Origin: Halanaerobium saccharolyticum | GTDB lineage: Bacteria > Bacillota > Halanaerobiia > Halanaerobiales > Halanaerobiaceae | Assembly: GCF_003053565.1 (NCBI RefSeq) | Contig: NZ_QAXS01000026.1 | Coordinates: 1 to 47,987, forward strand | Direction of reading: 5' to 3' | DNA: 47,987 bases | Shown: positions 7,007-15,984 of the stretch, piece by piece | How the letters are laid out: every line of letters begins with the position of its first letter | How positions within the stretch are numbered: position 1 is the first letter of the stretch | Made by a program: the position numbers and the translations under genes | Notes under the pieces: model-generated | What the model was told of the DNA's origin: nothing | Databases searched by the model: none | Seen by the model: only the letters and a program-made list of their open reading frames with translations

Positions 7007-8203
7007 CTACTCAGCTCTAATTATTTCTTCAATATTTTTAACCAGTAAATCCATATCTTCTTTTTCTACAACCAGTGGTGGTAAAAAACGCAGGGTAGTT
7101 TCTTTAACCGCATTCACTAAAAAGCCACGCTCAAAGAGCTGGTTGGTAATTTCTTTGGCTGATAAACTACCGCCAACTTCTAAAGCCAGCATCAATCCCT
7201 TACCTCTGGTTTCAACTAAATTATCATTTTCAGCCACCAGTTTATCCAGCTCAGATCTGAGATAAGCGCCTTTTTCCTTAACTGAATCTAAAAAGCCGGG
7301 CTCCAGCATAATATCCATTACCTCAGAGGCGGCTCTGGTTGCCAGCGGATTACCGCCAAAGGTTGTGCCGTGGTCACCTGGCTCAAAGGCAGCTGCAACT
7401 TCCTCTTTGGCCATAAAAGCTCCTATCGGAACTCCGCCACCTAAGGCTTTGGCCAGTGAAATAATGTCAGCTTCAACTCCATAGTTCTGGTAGGCAAAAA
7501 GCTCACCGGTTCTGCCCATTCCACACTGGACCTCATCAAAAATCAAAAGGATATCCTCTTGATCACAGAGCTCGCGTACTCCTTCCAAATACTCCTTTGC
7601 AGCCGGGTAGATTCCACCCTCTCCCTGGACTGGCTCCAGCATAATGGCAGCTGTTTTCTCAGTTACTGCCTCTTTTAGAGCTTCCAGGTCATTAAAGGGG
7701 ACAGTCGAAAATCCTTCCGGCAGGGGAGTAAATGGTTTTTTGTATTTATCCTGTCCGGTTGCTGTAACAGTTGACATTGTCCGCCCGTGAAAAGATTTAT
7801 CAGCCGTGATCGTTTCGAACTTATTAGTCCCTTTTTTCTTAAAATACTTGCGGGCCAGTTTTAAAGCACCCTCATTGGCCTCGGAACCACTGTTGGCAAA
7901 AAAGACCCGGTCATAACAGGAATTCTGGCAGAGCTTTTTCTCCAGCTCAGCCTGAGGCTCTATGTAGTAAAGGTTGGAACAGTGAATAATCTTATCAATC
8001 TGATCTTTTAAAGCCTCTTTAAAGCGCTGATTGCTGTAACCTAGAGCATTGACCCCGATTCCTGCCAGAAAATCACGATAAACTTTGCCGTCCTTACTGT
8101 ATAATTTAATTCCCTCAGCCTTTTCCACATAAAGTGGGTATCTGCCGCTGTAAACATTCATAAAATGCTTCTCGTCCATCTCAACAATTTCTTCTATTTC
8201 CAT
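7007..8203 (-). CDS. argD: Acetylornithine aminotransferase
   Basis: PLP-dependent class III aminotransferase that makes N-acetylornithine from N-acetylglutamate semialdehyde in arginine synthesis (cytoplasm). It has 398 residues, the normal ArgD length. Visible motifs: FFANSGSEANEGALKLARKY (PLP phosphate region, about residues 100-118), LLIFDEVQCGMGRTG (about 220, Asp stacking on PLP), SLAKALGGGVPIGAF (Schiff-base Lys, about 250) and TTFGGNPLA (about 281). Class III enzymes can also use ornithine, succinylornithine or GABA. The argC-argB context decides the call. It is the third gene of the argCBD run, about 100 nt after argB, with GGGAG before the ATG. Confidence 0.95.
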   Translation of the reverse strand: MEIEEIVEMDEKHFMNVYSGRYPLYVEKAEGIKLYSKDGKVYRDFLAGIGVNALGYSNQRFKEALKDQIDKIIHCSNLYYIEPQAELEKKLCQNSCYDRVFFANSGSEANEGALKLARKYFKKKGTNKFETITADKSFHGRTMSTVTATGQDKYKKPFTPLPEGFSTVPFNDLEALKEAVTEKTAAIMLEPVQGEGGIYPAAKEYLEGVRELCDQEDILLIFDEVQCGMGRTGELFAYQNYGVEADIISLAKALGGGVPIGAFMAKEEVAAAFEPGDHGTTFGGNPLATRAASEVMDIMLEPGFLDSVKEKGAYLRSELDKLVAENDNLVETRGKGLMLALEVGGSLSAKEITNQLFERGFLVNAVKETTLRFLPPLVVEKEDMDLLVKNIEEIIRAE

Positions 8204-8302
8204 CTTATCAATTCTCCCTTCGCTTAATAGAAATAATCAATTTAAATCAAATTTAATCACTGGAGCTGGCAGTAATTTTCTGAGAAATTCCTGCAGCTCC
8301 TG

Positions 8303-9172
8303 CTAATCCTTTAAAATCATAGTTCCAACACCCTGGTCGGTAAAGATCTCCAATAGCAGCGGATGAGCAACCAGCCCATTTAAAATGTGAGTTCTGATCA
8401 CACCACTTTCCACAGCCTGCATACAGCCTTCAACTTTGGGCAGCATTCCTCCCTGAATTTTACCATCGGCAATCCACTGCTTAATCTCCGAAAATTTAAG
8501 CTGGGAGACTCTGCTCTCCGGATCTTCTGCATCATAGCGAATCCCATTAACATCGGTCAGATAGATTAATTTTTCTGCCTTTAAGGCAGCTGCCAGCTCT
8601 CCTGCCACACTGTCAGCATTGATATTTAATCCTTCACCGGCTTCATTAACTCCGACTGGAGCAATTACCGGAATATAGCCATCTTCAATCAGCTTTTCAA
8701 TCAGTTCTGGATTAATCTCTTCCACTTCACCAACAAAACCTAAATCCTTGGCCGGATCACTGAACTCCTTTTTCTTAGCTTTAATCAAATTGCCATCCTT
8801 ACCGGAAACTCCAACAGCCTTCGCCTGCATTTTATTAATCAGGGCTACTATCTCCTTATTAATCTGGGCTGATAAAACCATCTCTACAATCTCCATTGTT
8901 TCCTTATCAGTTACCCGAAGTCCGTCGATAAAATTGGCTTCAATATTTAAGCGGTCCAGCGTCTTATTAATCGCCGGCCCACCTCCATGCACAATCACCG
9001 GGTTAATCCCCACATATTTTAAAAGGGTAATATCTTCAATTAATTTTTCCTTTAGCTCCGGATCAGCCATAATGCTGCCCCCATACTTTATCACAAAAGT
9101 CTTGCCAAAAAAGTCTTTAAAATAGGGTAAAGCTTCAATTAACACATTTGCCTTTTTAATTAATTCTTCTAT
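8303..9172 (-). CDS. argB: Acetylglutamate kinase (probable AUA start)
   Basis: Phosphorylates N-acetylglutamate, the second step of arginine synthesis, and is usually the arginine-feedback-controlled step in the cyclic pathway. Amino-acid-kinase fold: FVIKYGGSIM near the N-terminus (phosphate-binding Lys and Gly-Gly), VIVHGGGPAINKTLDRL (substrate site), GLNINADSVAGELAAAL and LIYLTDVNGI (nucleotide site). Start: a GTG at 9145 has only a weak AAGG nearby. In frame 27 nt upstream, AAGGAGG is followed by 8 nt and an ATA (9170-9172), adding EELIKKAN before VLIEALPYF. That matches the usual N-terminal helix of the arginine-sensitive family. No ATG, GTG or TTG lies between. If GTG is used the protein is 280 residues. 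It sits between argC and argD. Confidence 0.85.
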   Translation of the reverse strand: MEELIKKANVLIEALPYFKDFFGKTFVIKYGGSIMADPELKEKLIEDITLLKYVGINPVIVHGGGPAINKTLDRLNIEANFIDGLRVTDKETMEIVEMVLSAQINKEIVALINKMQAKAVGVSGKDGNLIKAKKKEFSDPAKDLGFVGEVEEINPELIEKLIEDGYIPVIAPVGVNEAGEGLNINADSVAGELAAALKAEKLIYLTDVNGIRYDAEDPESRVSQLKFSEIKQWIADGKIQGGMLPKVEGCMQAVESGVIRTHILNGLVAHPLLLEIFTDQGVGTMILKD

Positions 9173-9271
9173 TGTACTCTCCTCCTTGCTGCTTTAAAAT
9201 CTAAAATCATCTCCAGCCTCTGCCAGTTGAAAATACTCTGACAATAAAGCCCGTTATCCAGCCAGCTTATT

Positions 9272-10369
9272 TTAAGGGAATAAAGCTGTTGCCTCAAGCC
9301 CTGTAGACTCGGGCAGGTCAAAAACCAAGTTCATATTCTGTACCGCCTGACCGGCTGCTCCTTTGAGCATATTATCTATTGCAGAAACAATAATCAGCCG
9401 CTTTGTCCGCTCATCATATCTAAAGCCAATCTGGGCAAAATTTGAGCCGGCTACATTTTTAATCTCCGGCAGCTCCTCAGCCAGCAGCTGGATAAAGTAT
9501 TCATCCTCATACTGTTTGCGATAGAGCTCTCTGATTTCCGCCTGAGAACTTTCCTCTTTCAGCTCCAGATAAATTGTGGCCAGAATCCCCCGCTTGATTG
9601 GTATTAAATGAGGGGTAAATAAAACTTCAGCCTTAGTTTTTAAAGCTTTCGCTTCAGCTTCAGATTCAGCTGAATTATCACCACTGTATGCTCCCTCCAG
9701 ATACTGGCTCAAAATATATTCAATTTCTGAACCATGGCGGTGAGTTCCAGGGCTGTAGGCCTTCATTGAATTATGGGTCTCAGTAAAAAGTAAATTTTCC
9801 TTCAAACTGCGGCCGGCACCACTGACTCCGGATTTTGCATCAACAATAATTGAAGCTGGATTAATTTTTTTGAAATCAATCAGCGGCAGCAGTCCAAGCA
9901 GAGAGGCGGTTACATAACAGCCCGGATTGGCAACTAAATCTGCCTTTTTAATCTGCTGGCGGTTTAATTCCACCAGCCCGTAAGCTGCTTCAGCTGCCAG
10001 CTCAGGAAACTTGTGCTCAACTCCATACCACTTTTCGTAAATATCTAAATCGTGGTAGCGAAAATCACCACTGAGATCAATTATTTTCGTTCCTTTTCCA
10101 TAAAGCTCTCCCACAATATTCTGCGATACGCCGTGGGGCAGAGCTGTAAAAACTAAATCACTCGCTTCAACCTCAAAGTCAGTCAGGGGAATCAATTTTT
10201 TCTCAGCCAGTTTTGAACCTCTAAACTGAGGATAAATATCAACCAGCATTCGACCGGAACTACTTTTGGAAACTAAATCCTTAATTTCAACTTCTGGATG
10301 CTCGTGCAGCAGCCGCATCAATTCTATGCCCACATAACCTGTTGCACCTACTATACTAACTTTTTTCAT
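9272..10369 (-). CDS. argC: N-acetyl-gamma-glutamyl-phosphate reductase
   Basis: NADPH-dependent reduction of N-acetylglutamyl phosphate to the semialdehyde, the third step of arginine synthesis. It has 365 residues. The Rossmann opening is VSIVGATGYVGIELMRLL. The catalytic Cys is in VANPGCYVTASLLGLLPL (about residue 150). SGVSGAGRSLKE and THRHGSEIEYIL follow, typical of the type 1 AGPR family. An insertion of about 15 small and charged residues (NSAESEAEAKALKTKAE) near residue 233 is unusual but lies where loops vary. It is the first gene of argCBD, with GAGGAG 8 nt before the ATG and a sigma-A promoter at 10468-10496. No argJ follows it, so acetyl-group recycling must be encoded elsewhere. 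Confidence 0.95.
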   Translation of the reverse strand: MKKVSIVGATGYVGIELMRLLHEHPEVEIKDLVSKSSSGRMLVDIYPQFRGSKLAEKKLIPLTDFEVEASDLVFTALPHGVSQNIVGELYGKGTKIIDLSGDFRYHDLDIYEKWYGVEHKFPELAAEAAYGLVELNRQQIKKADLVANPGCYVTASLLGLLPLIDFKKINPASIIVDAKSGVSGAGRSLKENLLFTETHNSMKAYSPGTHRHGSEIEYILSQYLEGAYSGDNSAESEAEAKALKTKAEVLFTPHLIPIKRGILATIYLELKEESSQAEIRELYRKQYEDEYFIQLLAEELPEIKNVAGSNFAQIGFRYDERTKRLIIVSAIDNMLKGAAGQAVQNMNLVFDLPESTGLEATALFP

Positions 10370-10467
10370 CTACTCACTCCTCTACTTCTCAAAATCATCT
10401 TATTTCCATTCTGCGACTTCTATCTTTAACTAAAATAAATACTATAAACAAATGATATCTTTGGCTT

Positions 10468-10496
10468 ATTTTATCGCATTAAAGTATTTGAATCAA
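10468..10496 (-). promoter_or_regulatory. Promoter of argCBD
   Basis: On the minus strand TTGATT (10491-10496), 17 nt and TAAAAT (10468-10473) lie about 100 nt before the argC start. I saw no T-box or clear ARG box in the leader. Confidence 0.6.
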
Positions 10497-10608
10497 GCTA
10501 TTTGTCTAATTAAAGAACAAATTTGATGTTAAACAATTAATAGCCGCACTAATTTAAATATTTTATAATTAATATAACTTGGAAACATAATCAGAAAGGG
10601 TGAGAGAT

Positions 10609-11424
10609 ATGAAAGAATTTGAGCTTAAAAATGGTAACCACATTCCTGCTCTTGGACTCGGAACTTCTGGCCTGCGCGGAAAGCAGTGTACTGAAGTAGT
10701 AAAAAAAGCCCTCGAGCTGGGTTATCGACATATAGACACTGCTGATATGTATGGAAATCACAGGGCTGTTGCTGAGGCACTAAATAAATCTGTTCTCAGC
10801 CGCGACGAGCTATTTATTACTTCTAAAATCCAGAGTGAAGATTTAGAGAATAAGCAGCTGAAAAAGACTGCTGATAGACTGCTTTCAGAGCTGGAGCTGG
10901 AATATTTTGATTTACTCTTAATTCACTGGCCAAGTCCTGAGATTTCAGTTGAAGAATCTCTTAAAGCGATGAAAGAATTAAAAGAAGCCGGCAAAGTTAA
11001 AAATGTTGGGGTCAGCAACTTTACTATTCCCCTGCTGAAAGAGGCCTTAGCTGCTTATCCAGATCTGATAACAGTCAATCAGGTAGAATTTCATCCGACA
11101 CTTTATCAAAAAGATCTTTTGGACTTTGCTTTCAAAAATGATATTATACTCACCGCCTACAGTCCGCTGGCCCAGGGAGAAGTATTTGAAAATAGTGTTT
11201 TAAAATCACTGGGAAAAAAATACGATAAATCTCCTGCACAGCTGGCTTTAAGGTGGCTGATTGAGAAAAATATTGTTGCTATACCAAAAGCAAGTTCTGA
11301 AGCTCATCTTAAAAATAATTTAGAAGTTTTTGACTGGGATTTCCCGGTTGATGCAGCCAGAGAGATGGAGCTTTTGGATCAGAATAACCGCCTGATTGAT
11401 CCCGGCTATCCTGATTTTGATTAA
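10609..11424 (+). CDS. Aldo/keto reductase
   Basis: Cytoplasmic NADPH-dependent carbonyl reductase of the AKR5-like (2,5-diketogluconate/xylose reductase type) group; about 271 residues, the normal length. The tetrad is visible: Asp in HIDTADMYGNH (about residue 45), Tyr in the same motif, Lys in FITSKI (about 73) and His in LLLIHWPSP (about 104). The C-terminal cofactor region is IPKASSEAHLKNN. A GTG at 10600 overlaps the Shine-Dalgarno sequence; AAAGGG is 8 nt before the ATG at 10609, which I took. It is the only confident plus-strand gene, divergent from argC, with TATAAT at 10564-10569. The substrate is unknown and there is no pathway neighbour. Confidence 0.9.
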   Translation: MKEFELKNGNHIPALGLGTSGLRGKQCTEVVKKALELGYRHIDTADMYGNHRAVAEALNKSVLSRDELFITSKIQSEDLENKQLKKTADRLLSELELEYFDLLLIHWPSPEISVEESLKAMKELKEAGKVKNVGVSNFTIPLLKEALAAYPDLITVNQVEFHPTLYQKDLLDFAFKNDIILTAYSPLAQGEVFENSVLKSLGKKYDKSPAQLALRWLIEKNIVAIPKASSEAHLKNNLEVFDWDFPVDAAREMELLDQNNRLIDPGYPDFD

Positions 11425-11438
11425 AAATATAAATTTCA

Positions 11439-11496
11439 ATCCCCACTATTCTGGCTAATAATTTTAGCTTAGCTTTTTTAGTGGGGATTTTTTATT
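11439..11496 (+). terminator. Terminator after the aldo/keto reductase
   Basis: AATCCCCACTA (11439-11449) pairs with TAGTGGGGATT (11479-11489), an 11-bp stem, followed by T6. The loop holds a smaller AGCT-type hairpin. The A-rich left flank may let it also terminate minus-strand transcription from the GH4 gene. Confidence 0.85.
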
Positions 11497-11531
11497 TAAA
11501 AATATTATTCAATTATAATAAGCTGATAAAT

Positions 11532-12878
11532 CTATATCTCAAAATTAGGCAGCCATTCTCTTTGAGCTGCAAACATTTCATCGACCATTTCTCTAATCTG
11601 ATCCATATCTAAAACAGCTGCAGTTAGTGGATCCATCATAACTGCCTGATAGATTTTTTCTTTATCTCCTGTTAGCGCTCCTTCTACTGCCAGTTCCTGA
11701 ACATTAATGTTGGTTCTGTTTAATGCTGCCAGCTGGGTTGGAAGATCACCTACATAAGTTGGCTGGATGCCATTCTTATTAACCAGACAGGGTACTTCAA
11801 CTACTGAACCCTGAGGTAGATTAGTAATCTGTCCGTCATTTTGAATATTACCGTGAATTACAGTTTCTCTCCCTGTCTCCATTGCTTCAATTATGTGGGA
11901 GCCATATTCATTACTGCGCTCCATTTTTATTTCCGAATTAATTAATTCTTCCATATCCTCCAGATAGCTTTCATTCCTCACCTGACAGACATGGAGATAA
12001 GCTCCGGATTCATCTTCTGTAGTCCAGCCAATGTCTCCCCCATAAGAATTTTCGGGCTGTTCTCGCTGCATTCTGTGAATATTACTGATCCAGTCTTTAT
12101 TTTTTCTAAAATAGGGTACATATTCTGACATATGAATAGTTGATTCGGTTACAAAATAACCGAAATGTTTTAGAAACTCAAATTTAGTCACATCATGTTT
12201 ATAAACATCAGGATCATCATATTTTGCTTTAATTTGAGGATAAAGGTCTTTACCGTCTTTTTCAAATTTTAAATACCAGGCCATATGATTAATCCCAGCA
12301 GATAGATAATTGATATCTTCATAAGGAAGATCTATGTATTCACAGATTTCAGCTGCGGTTCCCTGAACACTGTGGCAGAGTCCAACATTTTTAATATCAG
12401 TCGCTTTATTTAAAGCCCAGCAGTTAATGGCCATCGGATTAACATAATTCAAAAATAAAGCCTCCGGACAGAGTTCTTCCATATCTCTGGCAATCTCTAA
12501 ATAAACTGGTATAGTTCTTAAGCCTCTGAAAACTCCCCCAGGCCCTAATGTGTCACCAACTGCCTGATTAACCCCATACTTTCTGGGGATTTCAATATCC
12601 ATTTCATATGCTTCAAGTCCTCCAACCTGAATCATAGAAATTACATAATCAGCATCTTTAAGTGCTTCTCTGCGATCAGTAGTTGCTTCAATCACTGTTG
12701 GAAAATCATTTTCTTCTACAATTCGAGCAGCAAGTTTTTCTGTCATTGCCAGTCTTTCAGGATCAATATCCATCAGTGAAATCTTTGTATCTCTCAGTTC
12801 TGGCACAGATAATATATCTGTTAGTAAGTTTTTTGCAAAGACAATACTTCCTGCACCAATAAATGTTATTTTTCGCAT
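11532..12878 (-). CDS. melA: GH4 alpha-galactosidase (MelA-like)
   Basis: Family 4 glycoside hydrolase that uses NAD+ and a divalent metal for redox-assisted cleavage of alpha-galactosides such as melibiose (family knowledge). It has 448 residues, normal for MelA. The N-terminal Rossmann motif is ITFIGAGSIVFAKNLL. The aspartate for NAD ribose is in SLMDIDPERL. NYVNPMAINCWALN is the substrate/metal region. GLCHSVQGT (about residue 174) carries the CHSV signature that within GH4 marks alpha-galactosidases rather than phospho-glucosidases (CN-type) or glucuronidases. INHMAWYLKF supplies the metal His. It stands alone, with no sugar transporter beside it. Confidence 0.85.
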   Translation of the reverse strand: MRKITFIGAGSIVFAKNLLTDILSVPELRDTKISLMDIDPERLAMTEKLAARIVEENDFPTVIEATTDRREALKDADYVISMIQVGGLEAYEMDIEIPRKYGVNQAVGDTLGPGGVFRGLRTIPVYLEIARDMEELCPEALFLNYVNPMAINCWALNKATDIKNVGLCHSVQGTAAEICEYIDLPYEDINYLSAGINHMAWYLKFEKDGKDLYPQIKAKYDDPDVYKHDVTKFEFLKHFGYFVTESTIHMSEYVPYFRKNKDWISNIHRMQREQPENSYGGDIGWTTEDESGAYLHVCQVRNESYLEDMEELINSEIKMERSNEYGSHIIEAMETGRETVIHGNIQNDGQITNLPQGSVVEVPCLVNKNGIQPTYVGDLPTQLAALNRTNINVQELAVEGALTGDKEKIYQAVMMDPLTAAVLDMDQIREMVDEMFAAQREWLPNFEI

Positions 12879-12977
12879 TTTATCAGTCTCCTTCTAAGAT
12901 TATTATTTAGCTGTCAGATATTAAACTCCTGCTGCCAGATAAATATAATTTAGAAGATTTTAAAATAAAATAAAAAT

Positions 12978-13012
12978 TCCAGTCCCGAGAGCATTAACCA
13001 ATCAGGACTGGA
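12978..13012 (-). terminator. Terminator after the barrel gene
   Basis: On the minus strand TCCAGTCC and GGGACTGGA form an 8-9 bp stem with an 18-nt loop, followed by an AT-rich, T-rich stretch. It lies just after the stop at 13029. Confidence 0.8.
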
Positions 13013-13028
13013 CATAATATTAATTTCA

Positions 13029-14177
13029 TTAAAATGTATATTCTATCTGAGCAAAGATCTCGCTTTTTTCAGGTCCATCAATTACATGATCAAGTCCGGT
13101 AGAAAGAGTCAGCTGATCAGAATAATCATAACTTAAGCGCGGCCGCCAGAGAAGAGTATCTTCCATATTCGGCAGTTCCGGCATTTCTCTATAAATCAGC
13201 CAGTTTTCAAGATTTAAGTTATCCCTCATAAAAGATCTCTGCACCAATAAAGAATATTCACCTTTTGTTTTGTCCCGGACAAGATTATTTGGCTCATCGA
13301 TTAGGATTCCTTCTTTTGCCTGCAGAGCTATTAAATAATCTCCCAGATAATAATCGATGCCCACTAAAAGTTCCAGCTCATTATTTTCTACAATCTGTGG
13401 ACCCTTCTCTGTCTGCTGCAGATAGTCGCGGTTAAAAAAGTAAGCTCCTTCTCCTTTTAAAACAAATTTTCCCAGGTCATTAGAAAAACTGCCGCCGATG
13501 AAATTCTGGTCTCTGTAGAGAGCTTCGCTGCTGCCGGTTACCCGATTATATACTTCCAGCATAGGATTGTACTGGGGAAATGAGCCGGCACTGATTTCAT
13601 AATCAGAACCCATCCCAAGTACTGAATAACGGAGACCAAAGCCTGATTGATCGGCATCTAAATCAGAATCTCGGGGAGGTAGGGATATAACTGCCTCCAG
13701 AGTTCCACTATCAGTATAATAATCTAATTTAAAGGCATCACTGCCGAGAAAGCGATCATCTGGATTAACAAAGGGACGCTGAACTCTGCTCTGATCATTA
13801 ATTAAATTAGTTACTGTCAGGCCATCAGCCTTGCCCCAGCTAATAATCTGGCGTCCGATTCTCAAATCTGCATTGGAAAAATAATAATCTAAATATCCTT
13901 CATAAAGCTCAAGCTCTAATTCTTCTTCAAGTGTATTTATCTGTAATTTTGGATTTAAAACAAACTGTCCCTTCTCCAAACGCTGTTCAAGCTTAAGATC
14001 ATATTCCAAATATGAATATAGTTCAGAACTATTTTCCAGATCATAAGTAGTATAACCCGTTACTTTATGACTGATATAAGCTGCCCCGGCTAAAGAGCTG
14101 CTAAATAGCAGAGCTGCAGCAGCCAGGCATATTATCAGTGTTAAAGAAAATGATCTTTCGCTTTTTAAAAACTTCAT
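13029..14177 (-). CDS. Predicted outer-membrane beta-barrel protein (DUF1302-like)
   Basis: A 382-residue protein with a clear signal peptide (residues 1-32, charged MKFLKSER then a long hydrophobic core ending SSSLAGA-A). The mature part has alternating polar and aromatic strands, and the last residue is Phe in FAQIEYTF. This is the beta-barrel insertion signal used by BAM systems, so the organism has an outer membrane. LRIGRQIISWGKADGL near residue 110 resembles the core motif of DUF1302-type barrels, which in Proteobacteria are found with RND/MMPL permeases and LolA-like carriers. Exactly those genes lie upstream (16.05-19.15 kb), separated only by an IS110 element. I infer it is the outer-membrane exit of that export system. 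The substrate is unknown. Confidence 0.75.
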   Translation of the reverse strand: MKFLKSERSFSLTLIICLAAAALLFSSSLAGAAYISHKVTGYTTYDLENSSELYSYLEYDLKLEQRLEKGQFVLNPKLQINTLEEELELELYEGYLDYYFSNADLRIGRQIISWGKADGLTVTNLINDQSRVQRPFVNPDDRFLGSDAFKLDYYTDSGTLEAVISLPPRDSDLDADQSGFGLRYSVLGMGSDYEISAGSFPQYNPMLEVYNRVTGSSEALYRDQNFIGGSFSNDLGKFVLKGEGAYFFNRDYLQQTEKGPQIVENNELELLVGIDYYLGDYLIALQAKEGILIDEPNNLVRDKTKGEYSLLVQRSFMRDNLNLENWLIYREMPELPNMEDTLLWRPRLSYDYSDQLTLSTGLDHVIDGPEKSEIFAQIEYTF

Positions 14178-14314
14178 AATTAAACCTCCCTCTTTAAATT
14201 AAAGTTATCTCTTTAATACTCGCTTATTCGCAGTTTTTCATATTTCTTTGAATTAGAAAAGTAGAAACTTAAGACATAAATATTAATTTATGGAAATATA
14301 GAGTCGACCTGATT

Positions 14315-14600
14315 AAAAATCTAACTTTTTTCTAAAAAATTCCTCTATGGTCGCTTTGGATCTCCACAAGACCATGGTGGTCTTACCTCCCATATCTCCC
14401 AGGATCTATGTCCCAACATTCCTTCGTTCTACCTTCCCATGGGTGGAGGCCGGCTCTGCTCCTCGACGGGGTCTTAACTTCTGTTAAGCCCTAATGGAAT
14501 AAATAATTTCCGGCTAATCCAGTCTTCCTCTTTCAAAGTTCTATTACTCAACTTTAAATAATCTTTCTTAAATCAATAAACTTATCAACTCATTAAAAAC
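14315..14600 (-). ncRNA. Candidate bridge RNA of the IS110 element
   Basis: Downstream of the transposase stop is a stretch clearly richer in G+C than its surroundings (about 14340-14480) with stable hairpins on the minus strand. One is GGGCTTAAC/GTTAAGACCC with an AGAA loop (about 14468-14491). Another is AAGACCA/TGGTCTT around 14368-14383. IS110/IS1111 recombinases use a structured bridge RNA from a non-coding end to pair donor and target. In the IS1111-type layout it follows the transposase gene, as here. Loop-to-target pairing was not computed. Confidence 0.45.
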
Positions 14601-14614
14601 AATACAATTAATGT

Positions 14615-15904
14615 TTAAGCTACTTCCTGTAAATCTAAATTTCTATCAATATCGTTCATCAACTTTTCACCATCATACATAACATGTTTTTGACCAAGTG
14701 CAAAAAATATTCTAATCAGTTTACAGGCCAGGGCTATCATTGACTGCTTTGGTTTTAAAGGATTATCCCTCTGAGTAGTATAGTATTCATGCAGCTGTCT
14801 AAACTCCTGATTTTTAGCCAGTATCGGCAGCATTACTCTGTACAGTAATGCCCGTAATCTGGGTCTTCCTCTTTTAGTTATCCTGGTTTGACCAAGATGC
14901 TTACCTGAACTGTGTTCTTTTAAGTTTAAACCTGCAAGTTTCTGTATCTGTTTGGGATGATCATAATCATTTATATCCCCAACTTCTGCAATAAAACCAG
15001 CCACTGTAATTATACCTACACCCTTTACTGACTCCATATATTTAGCTTCTTCCATACTGTTAAATAACTTTTCTACTTTTTCTTCAAGCAGTTCTTTCTG
15101 GTCGTTTAAAAGCTCATACTGCTCAAGTAAATTCCTTAATTCATACCGGGTGAATTCTCCACCTTCTTTAATACCAATTGAGTTTAAAGCTGCTTTTTTG
15201 AGCTTTCTGGCTCTTCTAATACCCACACCTCTATTAGCACCTTTTTTGAAAATCCCAACTATTTCTTCATCAGTTTTTTCAAGTATTAAATAAGGTAAAA
15301 AAAGTTCTTTTAAAATTGCAACTGAAGCTTTTCCACTCCATTTTTTAAAAACAGTTTGATATTCAGGAAAATATTTGTCTATCAGCTGCTGAATCTTATT
15401 TGAAAGGTTTATAATATCTTTAACCAGTCTTTCCCTGTGAGTCATTGCTACTCTTAGATCTGCATACTCTTTTTCTGGCATATGTGGCACAGAATATCTG
15501 CCATCTATTACCAGTTTAGCTATGACTTTAGCATCTTTTCTGTCTGTTTTAGTTGGTGAGTTATCATCAAGAGACTTACTCTTTTTAACATGAGCTGGAT
15601 TTACCACTACCCTCAAAAAATCTGTTTTTCTTCTTAGATATTCTTCTAAGGGTAACCAGTAATGTCCTGTAGGCTCCATACCAACTATTACACTAGTTTT
15701 ATTTTCCTTCTCACTTACTTTTGAAATCCAGTTTAGAAGTTTTTTAAAACCTGCTTCATTATTTTCAAAAAAGATTGCCTTATCATATTCTATACCTCTA
15801 AAATCAAAGAATCGAGCAGCATGTTTGTTCTTTGCGATATCCACCCCAACTACCAGTGTTGAAACTTTTACTTGCATAATCTTTTCATTTTGAGTATAAT
15901 TCAT
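14615..15904 (-). CDS. IS110-family transposase (DEDD recombinase)
   Basis: Site-specific recombinase of 429 residues. N-terminal DEDD RuvC-like domain: VVGVDIAKNKHAARF (first Asp, about residue 22), SVIVGMEPTGHYW (Glu, about 96) and TKTDRKDAKVIAKL (Asp pair, about 140). A helical middle leads to the C-terminal Tnp_IS110 (transposase_20) domain: SVKGVGIITVAGFIAEVG (helix-hairpin-helix, about 300) and LKEHSSGKHLGQTRITKRG, whose Ser is the expected nucleophile. Full length, no frameshift, so probably active. AAGGAGG lies 7 nt before the ATG. Its promoter is TCGACA, 17 nt, TATAAT immediately inside the predicted element end. Confidence 0.95.
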   Translation of the reverse strand: MNYTQNEKIMQVKVSTLVVGVDIAKNKHAARFFDFRGIEYDKAIFFENNEAGFKKLLNWISKVSEKENKTSVIVGMEPTGHYWLPLEEYLRRKTDFLRVVVNPAHVKKSKSLDDNSPTKTDRKDAKVIAKLVIDGRYSVPHMPEKEYADLRVAMTHRERLVKDIINLSNKIQQLIDKYFPEYQTVFKKWSGKASVAILKELFLPYLILEKTDEEIVGIFKKGANRGVGIRRARKLKKAALNSIGIKEGGEFTRYELRNLLEQYELLNDQKELLEEKVEKLFNSMEEAKYMESVKGVGIITVAGFIAEVGDINDYDHPKQIQKLAGLNLKEHSSGKHLGQTRITKRGRPRLRALLYRVMLPILAKNQEFRQLHEYYTTQRDNPLKPKQSMIALACKLIRIFFALGQKHVMYDGEKLMNDIDRNLDLQEVA

Positions 15905-15955
15905 ATTAGATACCTCCTTGGTTTTTTAGAGATCAGAATGACCTCTGATACTCCG

Positions 15956-15984
15956 TATTATACCAAGGGGGTATTTTTTTGTCG
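15956..15984 (-). promoter_or_regulatory. Transposase promoter near the IS end
   Basis: On the minus strand TCGACA, 17 nt and TATAAT precede the transposase. The -35 box is at the element boundary, so in a circular intermediate the element end would supply its sequence context, as reported for other IS110-type circle junctions. Confidence 0.5.

Noticed and set aside
8748-9125. 125-codon plus-strand frame opposite argB
   Set aside because: Antisense shadow of a conserved enzyme; its composition follows the argB codons and no ribosome site is present.
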